Positions 11,449 to 19,802 of a DNA stretch of 64,000 bases are shown piece after piece. Made by a program: the position numbers and the translations under genes. The notes beneath the pieces are model-generated. The model was not told the DNA's origin. It did not search any database and saw only the letters and a list, made by a program, of their open reading frames with translations. Origin of the DNA: Flagellimonas olearia (GTDB lineage Bacteria; Bacteroidota; Bacteroidia; Flavobacteriales; Flavobacteriaceae); contig NZ_WELG01000002.1 of the NCBI RefSeq assembly GCF_009184425.1, positions 372,001-436,000 on the forward strand, written 5' to 3'. The stretch's first letter is position 1. Every line of letters starts with the position of its first letter.

Positions 11449-12258
11449 TTATTTTAAAACTTCTGTTTTATAGAAATTTGTGTATGCTTCCTCCGCTTCC
11501 TGAAGCGAAACGTAGGGCAATACGGGTTTGGAAAGATTGGCAATGTGGTCTTTTATCTCCTCAGACACCTCTTCCGCGGCTAAAATAATGGCATCGGAAT
11601 GATCTACGGCAACCTTTAACAAATTATTATAGTCGGGTTTGGCCAGGGCAGAAACGGTTTCTTTGTCTATCCCATCAAAGGCAACTTTGTTGATCATTTC
11701 GCTGTCCAACTCCCCTTCAAATCCTTTGTTATAAATGGAGGTTATTATTTTACTGTCCGCAAATAAAGGTTCATCTGCGTAATACTCCCTGAGGTACAAT
11801 GGAACCATGGAAGCCATCCAACCGTGCACGTGGATAATATCCGGGCTCCAGTTTAATTTTTTAACGGTTTCCACAACGCCCTTGGCAAAAAAGATGGCCC
11901 GCTCATCGTTGTCCGGGAACAAATTTCCATCCGCGTCCGTGAAAGTCGCCTTTCTTTTAAAGTATTCTTCGTTGTCGATAAAATATACCTGTATCCGCTC
12001 CCTTGGAATGGATGCCACTTTAATAATCAAGGGCATATCCATATCATTGATCACCAGATTCATCCCAGATAAGCGTATCACCTCATGCAATTGATGCCTT
12101 CTCTCGTTGATGTTTCCATATCTCGGCATAAAAATGCGTATTTGCCCGCCATTGCTGTTGACCATGCGGGGCGCTTCGTACGACATTGAGGAAACTGGAT
12201 TCTCTGGGAGGTAAGGAACTAATTCAGAAGATACGAACAATATCTTTTTGCCATTCAT
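11449..12258 (-). CDS. Truncated glycogen/starch synthase-like protein (GT5 N-terminal domain)
   Basis: A 269-residue protein resembling only the N-terminal Rossmann domain of GT5 glycogen synthases. [17 protein letters not shown] at the start and [20 protein letters not shown] around residue 120-140 are GlgA-like. However, a full GlgA has ~480 residues and a KTGGL ADP-glucose motif; here the equivalent place reads [11 protein letters not shown] and the C-terminal nucleotide-sugar domain is absent. It is therefore unlikely to be an active glycogen synthase. The ATG at 12258 is chosen because the 13 codons upstream have no family similarity and the -7 box lies just before it. It is divergent from panC and co-oriented with the DUF4270 gene. 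The whole reading frame is intact, so this short form looks real rather than decayed. Confidence 0.85.
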   Translation of the reverse strand: MNGKKILFVSSELVPYLPENPVSSMSYEAPRMVNSNGGQIRIFMPRYGNINERRHQLHEVIRLSGMNLVINDMDMPLIIKVASIPRERIQVYFIDNEEYFKRKATFTDADGNLFPDNDERAIFFAKGVVETVKKLNWSPDIIHVHGWMASMVPLYLREYYADEPLFADSKIITSIYNKGFEGELDSEMINKVAFDGIDKETVSALAKPDYNNLLKVAVDHSDAIILAAEEVSEEIKDHIANLSKPVLPYVSLQEAEEAYTNFYKTEVLK

Positions 12259-12294
12259 AAACACTTTCTTTTGTTTATCCGAAAAACGTAGCTG

Positions 12295-12302
12295 CAAAAG
12301 TA
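12295..12302 (-). promoter_or_regulatory. Candidate -7 promoter box (TAnnTTTG) for the GT5-like gene
   Basis: On the minus strand TACTTTTG fits the Bacteroidota -7 consensus TAnnTTTG exactly and lies 36 bp before the ATG at 12258. The -33 element is not clear. Confidence 0.5.
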
Positions 12303-12333
12303 CAAAAATTATGCTGATTACCAGTATTTATAG

Positions 12334-12341
12334 TATTTTTG
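12334..12341 (+). promoter_or_regulatory. Candidate -7 promoter box (TAnnTTTG) for panC
   Basis: TATTTTTG matches the Bacteroidota -7 consensus TAnnTTTG and lies 19 bp before the panC ATG at 12361, implying a very short leader. It overlaps the divergent promoter region of the GT5-like gene. Confidence 0.5.
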
Positions 12342-12360
12342 CACGCTTTTGATCCTTGTG

Positions 12361-13209
12361 ATGCACCTATTTGACCGCAAAAAAGAACTGATTTCCTTTC
12401 TACAGGAAGAACGCGACAAAAACCACACCATTGGTTTGGTGCCCACCATGGGCGCCCTACACCAAGGCCATATTTCCTTGGTAAAAAAGGCACTTTTGGA
12501 GAACGATTTGGTGGTAGTGAGCATCTTTGTAAATCCAACCCAATTTGACAAAAAAGACGATCTTGACAAGTATCCCAGAAATCTTGACCAGGATATAAAC
12601 ATCTTAAAGGATGTTTCGGAAAAGATCATTGTATTTGTTCCTTCGGTTGATGAAATCTATGGCTCCAATATAGCATCCAAGCACTATGAGTTTGATGGTT
12701 TGGACAAGGTCATGGAAGGTGAATTCAGGGAAGGTCATTTTAATGGTGTGGGCACCATTGTGGAAACCTTTTTAAGAACGGTTTCCCCGGACAAGGCTTA
12801 TTTTGGGGAAAAGGATTTTCAGCAATTGCAGATCATTCGCAAAATGGTGGAATTGAGAAAATTGCCCTTTCAGATCATTGGCTGTCCCATAGAGCGTGAA
12901 CCCCACGGTCTGGCCATGAGCTCCCGTAATGAACGCCTGTCAAAACCGACTAGAAAAGAAGCCAGTTTCATTTATGAAACCCTCCAAACTGCCAAATCCA
13001 AATTTGGCACGGAAAGTGCATCAAGTATTGCGGGCTGGGTAAAGGATGAGTTTGAAAAAAATCCCCTGTTTGAGCTGGAGTATTTTCAAATAGCGGACGA
13101 AGACACCCTGACACCCATCCTAAAAAAACAGGAAAACAAAAAATATAGGGCGTTCATTGCCGTTTATGCCGATGATGTTCGCCTAATAGATAATCTAAGA
13201 TTGAATTGA
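12361..13209 (+). CDS. panC: Pantoate--beta-alanine ligase
   Basis: PanC joins pantoate and beta-alanine with ATP to give pantothenate, the coenzyme A precursor. It has 282 residues from ATG 12361 (MHLFDRKKELISFLQ); a TTG four codons earlier is possible but lies closer to the promoter. The HIGH-like nucleotide-binding motif is in VPTMGALHQGHISLV; the family-typical FGEKDFQQL and SSRNERLS (a KMSKS-region equivalent) follow. The length is normal. It is directly followed by panD, which supplies beta-alanine, so the two adjacent steps of the pathway are encoded together. Confidence 0.97.
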   Translation: MHLFDRKKELISFLQEERDKNHTIGLVPTMGALHQGHISLVKKALLENDLVVVSIFVNPTQFDKKDDLDKYPRNLDQDINILKDVSEKIIVFVPSVDEIYGSNIASKHYEFDGLDKVMEGEFREGHFNGVGTIVETFLRTVSPDKAYFGEKDFQQLQIIRKMVELRKLPFQIIGCPIEREPHGLAMSSRNERLSKPTRKEASFIYETLQTAKSKFGTESASSIAGWVKDEFEKNPLFELEYFQIADEDTLTPILKKQENKKYRAFIAVYADDVRLIDNLRLN

Positions 13210-13217
13210 TACATTTG
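13210..13217 (+). promoter_or_regulatory. Possible internal -7 box in front of panD
   Basis: TACATTTG is an exact TAnnTTTG match that starts at the base after the panC stop and ends 4 bp before the panD ATG. If used, the panD transcript would have almost no leader. It may be chance in AT-rich spacer sequence. Confidence 0.3.
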
Positions 13218-13221
13218 CACC

Positions 13222-13572
13222 ATGCAAGTACAAGTTGTAAAGTCTAAAATTCACAGGGTAAAAGTAACCGGGGCCGATCTCAATTATATTGGCAGCATCA
13301 CCATTGATGAAGATCTTATGGATGCCGCAAATATCATCCGAGGTGAAAAAGTCCAGATTGTGAACAACAATAATGGCGAGCGATTGGAAACCTATGCCAT
13401 CCCCGGACCAAGAAACTCAGGGGAACTGACCCTAAACGGCGCCGCGGCCAGAAAAGTGGCGGTAGGTGACGTGTTGATTTTGATCACCTATGCATGGATG
13501 GATATTGAGGAAGCAAAATCCTTCAATCCAGCATTGGTCTTCCCCAATGAAGCCACCAATCTACTGAACTAG
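13222..13572 (+). CDS. panD: Aspartate 1-decarboxylase proenzyme
   Basis: PanD decarboxylates L-aspartate to beta-alanine for pantothenate synthesis. The 116-residue proenzyme carries the self-cleavage site Gly24-Ser25 (NYIGSITID); cleavage gives the pyruvoyl group from Ser25. Other conserved parts are the [11 protein letters not shown] and [13 protein letters not shown] segments. Length and motifs are standard. It starts 12 bp after panC and is followed 2 bp later by a membrane protein gene, a tight operon layout. Confidence 0.97.
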   Translation: MQVQVVKSKIHRVKVTGADLNYIGSITIDEDLMDAANIIRGEKVQIVNNNNGERLETYAIPGPRNSGELTLNGAAARKVAVGDVLILITYAWMDIEEAKSFNPALVFPNEATNLLN

Positions 13573-13574
13573 TT

Positions 13575-14540
13575 TTGGGCACCTCCCTGAAAAAATTCCT
13601 TAAGATTTTTATTCCCATTGCCTTTGGGCTTTTTTTGGTTTGGTATTCCTACAATTCCACTTCACCGGAGGAGCGCAAGCAAATCATTCATTATATCTCC
13701 AATGCCAACCCTTTTTGGGTTTTCGTTTCGGTTCTCATTGGAATTCTCAGTCATATCTCAAGGGCTATTCGATGGAAGTATTTACTGCAACCCATGGGGT
13801 ACAACCCAAAGTTCATCAATAGTGTTTTGATCGTACTCATTTCTTACTTTGCCAACTTGGGAATTCCCAGATCAGGGGAGTTCTTAAGGGCCACTGCACT
13901 CACCACCTACGAGAAAGTCCCTTTTGAAAAAGGATTTGGTACCATTGTCACCGAAAGAGTTGTGGATTTGATAATGTTGCTGGCCATTATTATGATCACC
14001 TTGGTGCTTCAGACCGATTTTATCTTGGGCTTTTTGGAAGAAAAGGGGGTCAATATTATTGGCGCCGCAGGAATTTTATTGGTGGGAATCGTAGGGTTGT
14101 TTTTGGGAACCTACATCATCCGAAAATCCAACTCGCCTTTTGCCCTTAAATTGAAAGGTTTTCTGACCGGCCTGCAAGATGGGGTGCTCAGTGTTTTTAA
14201 AATGAAGAACAAGTGGCCGTTCATTTTTCACACCCTTTTTATTTGGGCAGCTTATTTTGGTATGTTTTGGGTCATAAAACACACCGTTGAAGAGACCATG
14301 TCCCTAAGCTTGGGACAATTGTTGGTGGCTTTTGTGGGTGGCGCCTTTGCCATGTCCACAACCAATGGCGGAATAGGGCTGTATCCTATTGCCGTAAGTG
14401 CAGCCTTGGGTATTTATGGAATCAGCTCCGTATCTGGCGATGCCTTTGGGTGGATCATGTGGATTGCACAGACCCTCATGGTGGTGGTTTTTGGTACAAT
14501 ATCCTTTATTGTATTACCGTTATTGAATAGGAATCGGTAA
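13575..14540 (+). CDS. Lysylphosphatidylglycerol synthase TM region (UPF0104) family membrane protein
   Basis: A 321-residue polytopic membrane protein of the LPG synthase/AglD TM-region family, with about eight hydrophobic segments and the loop SHISRAIRWKYLL followed by IPRSGEFLRATAL, both typical of the family. The MprF aminoacyl-transferase domain is absent, so lysyl-PG synthesis cannot be inferred; members of this type are usually flippase-like or uncharacterised. The start is taken as TTG at 13575, 2 bp after the panD stop, because no in-frame ATG lies before the first membrane segment. It is probably co-transcribed with panCD. Confidence 0.88.
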   Translation: MGTSLKKFLKIFIPIAFGLFLVWYSYNSTSPEERKQIIHYISNANPFWVFVSVLIGILSHISRAIRWKYLLQPMGYNPKFINSVLIVLISYFANLGIPRSGEFLRATALTTYEKVPFEKGFGTIVTERVVDLIMLLAIIMITLVLQTDFILGFLEEKGVNIIGAAGILLVGIVGLFLGTYIIRKSNSPFALKLKGFLTGLQDGVLSVFKMKNKWPFIFHTLFIWAAYFGMFWVIKHTVEETMSLSLGQLLVAFVGGAFAMSTTNGGIGLYPIAVSAALGIYGISSVSGDAFGWIMWIAQTLMVVVFGTISFIVLPLLNRNR

Positions 14541-14565
14541 ACCCCAGCCACCAAATTCGTTTTTC

Positions 14566-15711
14566 ATGAAAAACCGTCTACTATTTGTGTTGATAGGCCT
14601 CGTTTGCCTGAACCTTGGCGCTCAGGTAAAACACGAGATTTTCGAATCCTTCAAACTACAGGAAAGAAGAAATGTCTCCTATTATTTTCCCGAAGATTAT
14701 ACCGAGGAAAAAAAGTATCCCTTGATAGTGGTATTGGATGCCGAATATCTGTTTGATTTGGTAGTGGCCAATATAAAGTTCCAAAGCCGATTGGGACGCA
14801 TGCCACAGGCCATTGTGGTAGGCATCGGTCAAGGGGAAAATGATATCCGCTGGGAAGACTGTGACTATGATGAAGTCTCAGGTCTACCATCGGAAAAAGG
14901 AAAGATGTTTTACGAATTTTTGGGTACCGAAATCATTCCTTATTTGGCGACCACGTACAAAATTGCTCCCTTTAAAATGTTCATTGGCTACGATATCACT
15001 GCCAATTTTGGGAATTATTTTCTTTTCAAGGATCGTTCCCTTTTCAATTCCTACATAAGCATATCGCCCGTATTGGCCACCGAAATGGAAAACCGGGTCC
15101 CGGAACGGTTATCTGCCTTGGACCAAGTGATTTTTTATAATGTCATTGTGGAAAAAGAAGCTTCGGACGATCGGCAGCGTATTCTGCAAATGAACCACAG
15201 CATCAATTCCATAACCAAGGAGTCCCTGCACTATTTCTTTGATGAATATGACAATGCCGACCATGTTTCCATCATTCCGTATGGCATTGGGAAAGCATTT
15301 GACAATGTCTTCAAAATATTCCGCCCCATTAGTCCCAAGGAATACAAGACAGAAATACTTACTTCCACAGATCCTGTCTTTAAATATCTTGAGGACAGAT
15401 ATACCATGATCGAGCAATTGTTCGGTTTTGAAAAACCGGTGGAACTCAATGACATTATGGCCATCTATGCCGCCTGTAGAAAAAAAGAGGATATCGAATC
15501 CTTGAAACCCTTGGCCGAACTTTGCAAAAAGCAATATCCGGAAACCATGATGGGATTCTACTTTGAGGGTGAATATTACGAAGAGCTCGGTGAACCCAAA
15601 AAAGCCTTCAAAACCTTCGAAAAGGCGTTCCAAATGGAGGAAATCGACTTTTTGACCAAGGATATGGCCCTCGAAAAAATCGATGCCCTCAAGGCCGACT
15701 TCGGGTATTAG
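14566..15711 (+). CDS. Secreted alpha/beta-hydrolase-like (esterase D-type) protein with Asp nucleophile elbow
   Basis: A 381-residue protein with a signal peptide (to about residue 20, LNLGAQ) and an esterase D-type alpha/beta-hydrolase domain (residues ~30-270, FPEDYTEEKKYPLIVVLDAE). The usual nucleophile elbow Gly-His-Ser-x-Gly-Gly is replaced by GYDITANFGN, so residue 143 is Asp where Ser is expected. Either it uses Asp as nucleophile or it is a non-catalytic family member. The C-terminal ~90 residues look like TPR-type helices (PETMMGFYFEGEYYEELGE). It lies between the pan operon and radA on the same strand, an arrangement typical of Flavobacteriaceae. Substrate unknown. Confidence 0.85.
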   Translation: MKNRLLFVLIGLVCLNLGAQVKHEIFESFKLQERRNVSYYFPEDYTEEKKYPLIVVLDAEYLFDLVVANIKFQSRLGRMPQAIVVGIGQGENDIRWEDCDYDEVSGLPSEKGKMFYEFLGTEIIPYLATTYKIAPFKMFIGYDITANFGNYFLFKDRSLFNSYISISPVLATEMENRVPERLSALDQVIFYNVIVEKEASDDRQRILQMNHSINSITKESLHYFFDEYDNADHVSIIPYGIGKAFDNVFKIFRPISPKEYKTEILTSTDPVFKYLEDRYTMIEQLFGFEKPVELNDIMAIYAACRKKEDIESLKPLAELCKKQYPETMMGFYFEGEYYEELGEPKKAFKTFEKAFQMEEIDFLTKDMALEKIDALKADFGY

Positions 15712-15718
15712 ATTTGTA

Positions 15719-15795
15719 GATTGTTGGAATTATGGATTGATGGACGCCATCCATCCAAAAATCCAGTTGTCCAAAAATCCATAATTCCAACAATC
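15719..15795. repeat. 20-bp perfect inverted repeat in front of radA
   Basis: GATTGTTGGAATTATGGATT (15719-15738) is the exact reverse complement of 15776-15795. The spacer contains further GGAT/ATCC units (GGATTGATGGACGCCATCC), giving a long hairpin. It begins 8 bp after the hydrolase stop codon and may serve as a terminator-like stem without T tract, or be a small repeat element. Confidence 0.8.
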
Positions 15796-15847
15796 CAATA
15801 AACCCATCCATCTAAATCCCTATCTTTAGGCCCCTCATTTAGTTGGA

Positions 15848-17209
15848 ATGGCCAAGACCAAAACCGCTTTTTTTTGCCAAAACTGTGGCACCCAATATGC
15901 AAAATGGGTGGGACAGTGTTCTGCCTGTAAGGAATGGAACACCATTGTGGAAGAGGTGGTCCAAAAAGTGGACAAAAGAAGTTGGAAGGCCAGCAGTGTT
16001 TCGGACAAAAAAGCCAACAAACCGCTTCGTGTTTCTGAAATCACACATGAAAGTGAACTTCGCTTGGATACCAAAGACCAAGAGTTCAACCGGGTGTTGG
16101 GCGGAGGTCTTGTCCCTGGCTCCTTGACCTTGTTGGGGGGTGAGCCCGGTATTGGAAAAAGCACGCTTTTACTCCAGATTGCCTTGAAATTGCCCTTTAA
16201 AACCCTATATGTTTCCGGGGAGGAAAGTCAACGGCAGATCAAAATGCGGGCAGACCGTATCCAACCCAACAGCGAAAACTGCTACATACTGACCGAAACC
16301 AAGACCCAGAATATTTTTCAGCAAATTGCTTCGTTGGAACCGGATTTAGTGGTCATCGATTCCATTCAGACCCTACATACCGATTATATAGAATCTGCCG
16401 CCGGAAGTATCTCCCAAATTCGTGAATGTGCGGCGGAGTTGATCAAATTTGCCAAGGAAAGCCATACCCCTGTCATTTTGGTGGGACACATCACCAAAGA
16501 TGGCACCATTGCAGGTCCTAAAATCTTGGAGCATATGGTGGACACGGTCCTACAGTTTGAAGGAGATCGAAATTACGTGTACCGCATCCTACGTTCCTTG
16601 AAAAACCGTTTTGGTTCCACCGCGGAGCTGGGCATTTATGAAATGCAGGGCAGTGGTTTGCGTGAAGTGAACAACCCATCGGAAGTGCTCATTTCCAAAA
16701 ATGACGAAGACCTTAGCGGAACGGCCATTGCTGCCACCGTGGAGGGTATGCGACCCCTACTCATAGAAATCCAAGCCTTGGTAAGCACCGCGGTCTATGG
16801 AACACCTCAACGCTCCGCCACCGGATTCAACGCTAAACGTTTGAACATGCTCTTGGCCGTATTGGAAAAACGGGCCGGATTTAAACTGGCCGCCAAAGAT
16901 GTCTTTCTGAACATCACCGGAGGGATTTCTGTGGATGATCCCGCCATTGACTTGGCCGTTTTGGCCGCAATTTTATCCAGTAATGCCGATATTCCCATTG
17001 AAAAAGGCATCTGTTTTGCAGCGGAGGTAGGCCTGGCCGGCGAAATTAGACCGGTACAGCGGGTGGACCAGCGAATTTTGGAGGCCGAAAAATTAGGTTT
17101 CTCAACCATTTTTGTCTCCAAGAGTAATAAGATTGGGCTAAAAAATACCTCGATCCAAATACATAAAGTATCCAAGATCGAGGATATTGTCTCTTCTTTG
17201 TTTGGGTAA
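15848..17209 (+). CDS. radA: DNA repair protein RadA
   Basis: RadA (Sms) is a RecA-like ATPase that promotes branch migration in recombinational repair. It has 453 residues. The N-terminal zinc finger uses Cys10, Cys13, Cys24 and Cys27. The Walker A motif is GGEPGIGKSTLL near residue 98-109, the RadA-specific KNRFG motif is present (LKNRFGSTAELG), and the Lon-protease-like C-terminal domain runs from ~280 to the end (ISVDDPAIDLAVLAAILSS). Length and domain order are normal. It converges with the aldo/keto reductase gene with only 2 bp between stop codons. Confidence 0.97.
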   Translation: MAKTKTAFFCQNCGTQYAKWVGQCSACKEWNTIVEEVVQKVDKRSWKASSVSDKKANKPLRVSEITHESELRLDTKDQEFNRVLGGGLVPGSLTLLGGEPGIGKSTLLLQIALKLPFKTLYVSGEESQRQIKMRADRIQPNSENCYILTETKTQNIFQQIASLEPDLVVIDSIQTLHTDYIESAAGSISQIRECAAELIKFAKESHTPVILVGHITKDGTIAGPKILEHMVDTVLQFEGDRNYVYRILRSLKNRFGSTAELGIYEMQGSGLREVNNPSEVLISKNDEDLSGTAIAATVEGMRPLLIEIQALVSTAVYGTPQRSATGFNAKRLNMLLAVLEKRAGFKLAAKDVFLNITGGISVDDPAIDLAVLAAILSSNADIPIEKGICFAAEVGLAGEIRPVQRVDQRILEAEKLGFSTIFVSKSNKIGLKNTSIQIHKVSKIEDIVSSLFG

Positions 17210-17211
17210 GC

Positions 17212-18252
17212 TTATGGCGCCGGATTGGGGATGGAATTGTGAACTTCATCAATCCCTTTCAACACCTCATCTGAAAGATTTAATTCAATACTTTCAATAT
17301 TTTCCTTGAGTTGTTCCATAGTGGTGGCTCCAATGATATTGCTCGTTACAAAAGGTCTTGAATTCACAAACGCCAAAGCCATTTGGGCCATATTCAAATT
17401 GTGTTCCTTGGCCAACTCGGCATATTTTTTGGTTGCCTCAACCGCAGCAGGACTACTATATCGGTCGTATTGGGGGAAAAGGGTCACCCTTGCCTTTCTG
17501 GGTGGCACATCTCCTAAATATTTGCCACTCAACACACCAAATGCCATGGGTGAGTAGGCCAAAAGCCCTATCTGTTCCCGCATGGATATCTCGGAAAGTC
17601 CAACCTCGAACAATCGGTTTAGCAAACTATACGGGTTCTGGATGGTGAGCATACGGGGTAGACTTTGGTGCACTTTGCTCTCTTCCAAATATCGCATGGT
17701 GCCCCAAGGGGTCTCGTTGGAGATACCAACGTGTCTTATCTTTCCTTCTGCCTTCAAATCCCGAAGGGTTTCCAATACCTGATGGATATTGTCCTCCCAA
17801 CCATCAATGGCATGGGCATTAAAACCACGCTGACCGAAAAAATTGGTGTTCCGTTCCGGCCAATGCAATTGGTACAGATCAATATGATCCGTTTGCAATC
17901 GTTTTAAGCTTCCTTCCACGGCTCCTATGATGGAATCTCTGCTAAAACCGGTATCCCTGATTTCTTTCGCTGCATACCCCGGACCGGCAATCTTGGTGGC
18001 CAAGACCACCTTATCGCGGTTCCCGGTTTTCTTGAACCAATTTCCAATAAGCTCCTCGGTCACGGCATACAGTTCCTTTTTGGGTGGAACGGGATACATC
18101 TCGGCCGTATCAAAAAAATTGACCCCTTGGTCCAGGGCATAATCCATTTGTTCATGGGCTTCGTCCTCATTGTTCTGTCTCCCCCAGGTCATGGTGCCCA
18201 AACAAATCTTACTGATACGAATGTCAGTATGTGGAATTCTCGTGTATTTCAT
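17212..18252 (-). CDS. Aldo/keto reductase
   Basis: A 346-residue NADPH-dependent oxidoreductase with the (beta/alpha)8 aldo/keto reductase fold, resembling E. coli Tas. The catalytic Asp and Tyr are in NFFDTAEMYPVPP, the Lys in VVLATKIAG and the His in LYQLHWPERN. NADPH-binding segments appear near the end (NIIGATTMEQLKENI). The start is ATG 18252; a TTG one codon upstream is an alternative. The natural substrate is not evident. It is convergent with radA and followed upstream by xth on the same strand at 60-bp spacing. Confidence 0.94.
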   Translation of the reverse strand: MKYTRIPHTDIRISKICLGTMTWGRQNNEDEAHEQMDYALDQGVNFFDTAEMYPVPPKKELYAVTEELIGNWFKKTGNRDKVVLATKIAGPGYAAKEIRDTGFSRDSIIGAVEGSLKRLQTDHIDLYQLHWPERNTNFFGQRGFNAHAIDGWEDNIHQVLETLRDLKAEGKIRHVGISNETPWGTMRYLEESKVHQSLPRMLTIQNPYSLLNRLFEVGLSEISMREQIGLLAYSPMAFGVLSGKYLGDVPPRKARVTLFPQYDRYSSPAAVEATKKYAELAKEHNLNMAQMALAFVNSRPFVTSNIIGATTMEQLKENIESIELNLSDEVLKGIDEVHNSIPNPAP

Positions 18253-18313
18253 CAAACTAAATATTTAAAGGTCTAAGGTACATAATCCGTATTTGTGGCT
18301 CTTAAGGGAATTG

Positions 18314-19078
18314 TTATGTTTCCAACTCCAAAAGAATGGGGCAATGATCGCTGTGCTTGGCATCGGCCAAAATGACCGAACGCTTCAGCCGGTCTTCCAA
18401 AGATTCGTTCACCATACCATAATCCAAGCGCCAGCCTTTGTTATTGGCCCTTGCGTTGGCACGGTAGCTCCACCATGTATAATTGTCCGGTTCCTTATTG
18501 AAATGCCGGAAACTGTCTATAAAACCACTCTTGATAAAGTTCCCGATCCATTCGCGCTCCACGGGCAAAAACCCGGAAACGTTCTTGTTGCGAACCGGAT
18601 CATGGATGTCGATGGCCTCATGACAGATATTATAATCCCCGCAAACAATCAGGTTGGGACGTTCCTTTCGAAGCTCGTCCGCATACTTTTGAAAATCGGC
18701 CATATACATCAACTTGTGGTCCAAGCGGTCCAAGTTGGTCCCGGAGGGCAGGTACATGCTCATGATGGAAACATCGCCATAATCCGCCCTAAGGTTACGG
18801 CCCTCATGATCCATATAATCGATTCCCGTTCCGTACTCCACATGGTCCGGCTCTTTCTTGCAAAGCAAGGCCACCCCACTATACCCTTTCTTTTGGGCAC
18901 TGAACCAATAGTGGTGAGGGTATCCGGCTTCCTCCAAGAGCGATGTCTCCACCTGCTCTTCCATGGCCTTGGTCTCCTGCAGGCACACCACATCTGGGTT
19001 TACGGCCTTGAGCCAGTCCACAAAGCCCTTGTTCATGGCCGCCCTGATACCGTTTACGTTGTACGAAACTATCTTCAT
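18314..19078 (-). CDS. xth: Exodeoxyribonuclease III / AP endonuclease
   Basis: Exonuclease III-type enzyme of base-excision repair, 254 residues from ATG 19078 (MKIVSYNVNGIRAAM). The frame is open nine codons upstream, but the family starts at this Met. Conserved parts of the exonuclease-endonuclease-phosphatase fold are the metal Glu in LQETKAME, the Tyr/Asn region SMYLPSG, the catalytic GDYN motif, the WRLDY motif and the C-terminal AKHSDHCPI. Gene length is normal. It runs in the same direction as the aldo/keto reductase gene. Confidence 0.95.
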   Translation of the reverse strand: MKIVSYNVNGIRAAMNKGFVDWLKAVNPDVVCLQETKAMEEQVETSLLEEAGYPHHYWFSAQKKGYSGVALLCKKEPDHVEYGTGIDYMDHEGRNLRADYGDVSIMSMYLPSGTNLDRLDHKLMYMADFQKYADELRKERPNLIVCGDYNICHEAIDIHDPVRNKNVSGFLPVEREWIGNFIKSGFIDSFRHFNKEPDNYTWWSYRANARANNKGWRLDYGMVNESLEDRLKRSVILADAKHSDHCPILLELET

Positions 19079-19209
19079 CTTTAAATTTTCCTTAAAAATA
19101 GCCATTGTGATTGGCTCCTTAAAATTGAATTTATCAATATCCCCATTGAAGAAAAGAATTGTACCATAATAGGCTTCTTATCCGTAATTTCACCCTAAAA
19201 CTTTTGGGT

Positions 19210-19764
19210 ATGACGGCCTTGCTCTTGATCGATATACAAACCGGACTTCAGGAAATTGAATTTTACGGCACCGAGCGCAACAATCCCGAGGCAGAAAGCA
19301 ATGCCCAAAAAATTCTGGATGCCTTCCGAAGGAAAAATTGGCCCATTTTCCATGTACAGCATTGTTCCACAAACCCGGATTCTCCCTTGCACCCTTCCAA
19401 AAAGGGGCATGCCCTCCATCCCTTGGTGACGCCCATGGAAGGGGAGCCTGTCATCCAAAAAAATGTGAACAGCGCTTTTATCGGCACCAATCTGGAATCC
19501 AGCCTCAAGGCCCAGAACATTTTAGATTTGGTCATTGTAGGGCTTACCACGGAGCATTGCGTGTCCACTTCGGTACGGATGGCCGCCAATCTGGGCTTCA
19601 ATGTCACTTTGATTTCCGATGCCACTGCTGCCTTTGACAAAATTGGGGCGGACGGAAAACGGTATTCCGCCGAAACCATTCACCAGACCAACTTGGCCGT
19701 CCTTAAGGACGAGTTTGCCGAAGTAGTAAGCACAGCCACTTTATTGAAAAACCTACCGGATTAG
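19210..19764 (+). CDS. Isochorismatase-family cysteine hydrolase
   Basis: A 184-residue cysteine hydrolase of the isochorismatase-like superfamily. The catalytic Asp8 is in MTALLLIDIQTG, the Lys is in VIQKNVNSAF, and the nucleophilic Cys is in VGLTTEHCVSTSVRMA, so the triad is complete. Such enzymes hydrolyse amides such as nicotinamide or carbamoyl compounds; the substrate here is unknown. The start is set at ATG 19210 because the 17 codons upstream have no family similarity. The next gene starts 38 bp downstream in the same direction. Confidence 0.92.
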   Translation: MTALLLIDIQTGLQEIEFYGTERNNPEAESNAQKILDAFRRKNWPIFHVQHCSTNPDSPLHPSKKGHALHPLVTPMEGEPVIQKNVNSAFIGTNLESSLKAQNILDLVIVGLTTEHCVSTSVRMAANLGFNVTLISDATAAFDKIGADGKRYSAETIHQTNLAVLKDEFAEVVSTATLLKNLPD

Positions 19765-19802
19765 TTCTTATTTTTAAGGCTGAACCCTTTTTTTATTGCC
19801 TT

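Noticed and set aside
18293-19084. Long plus-strand frame opposite exonuclease III
   Set aside because: The minus strand has the complete exonuclease III motifs; the opposite frame is a codon-bias by-product.
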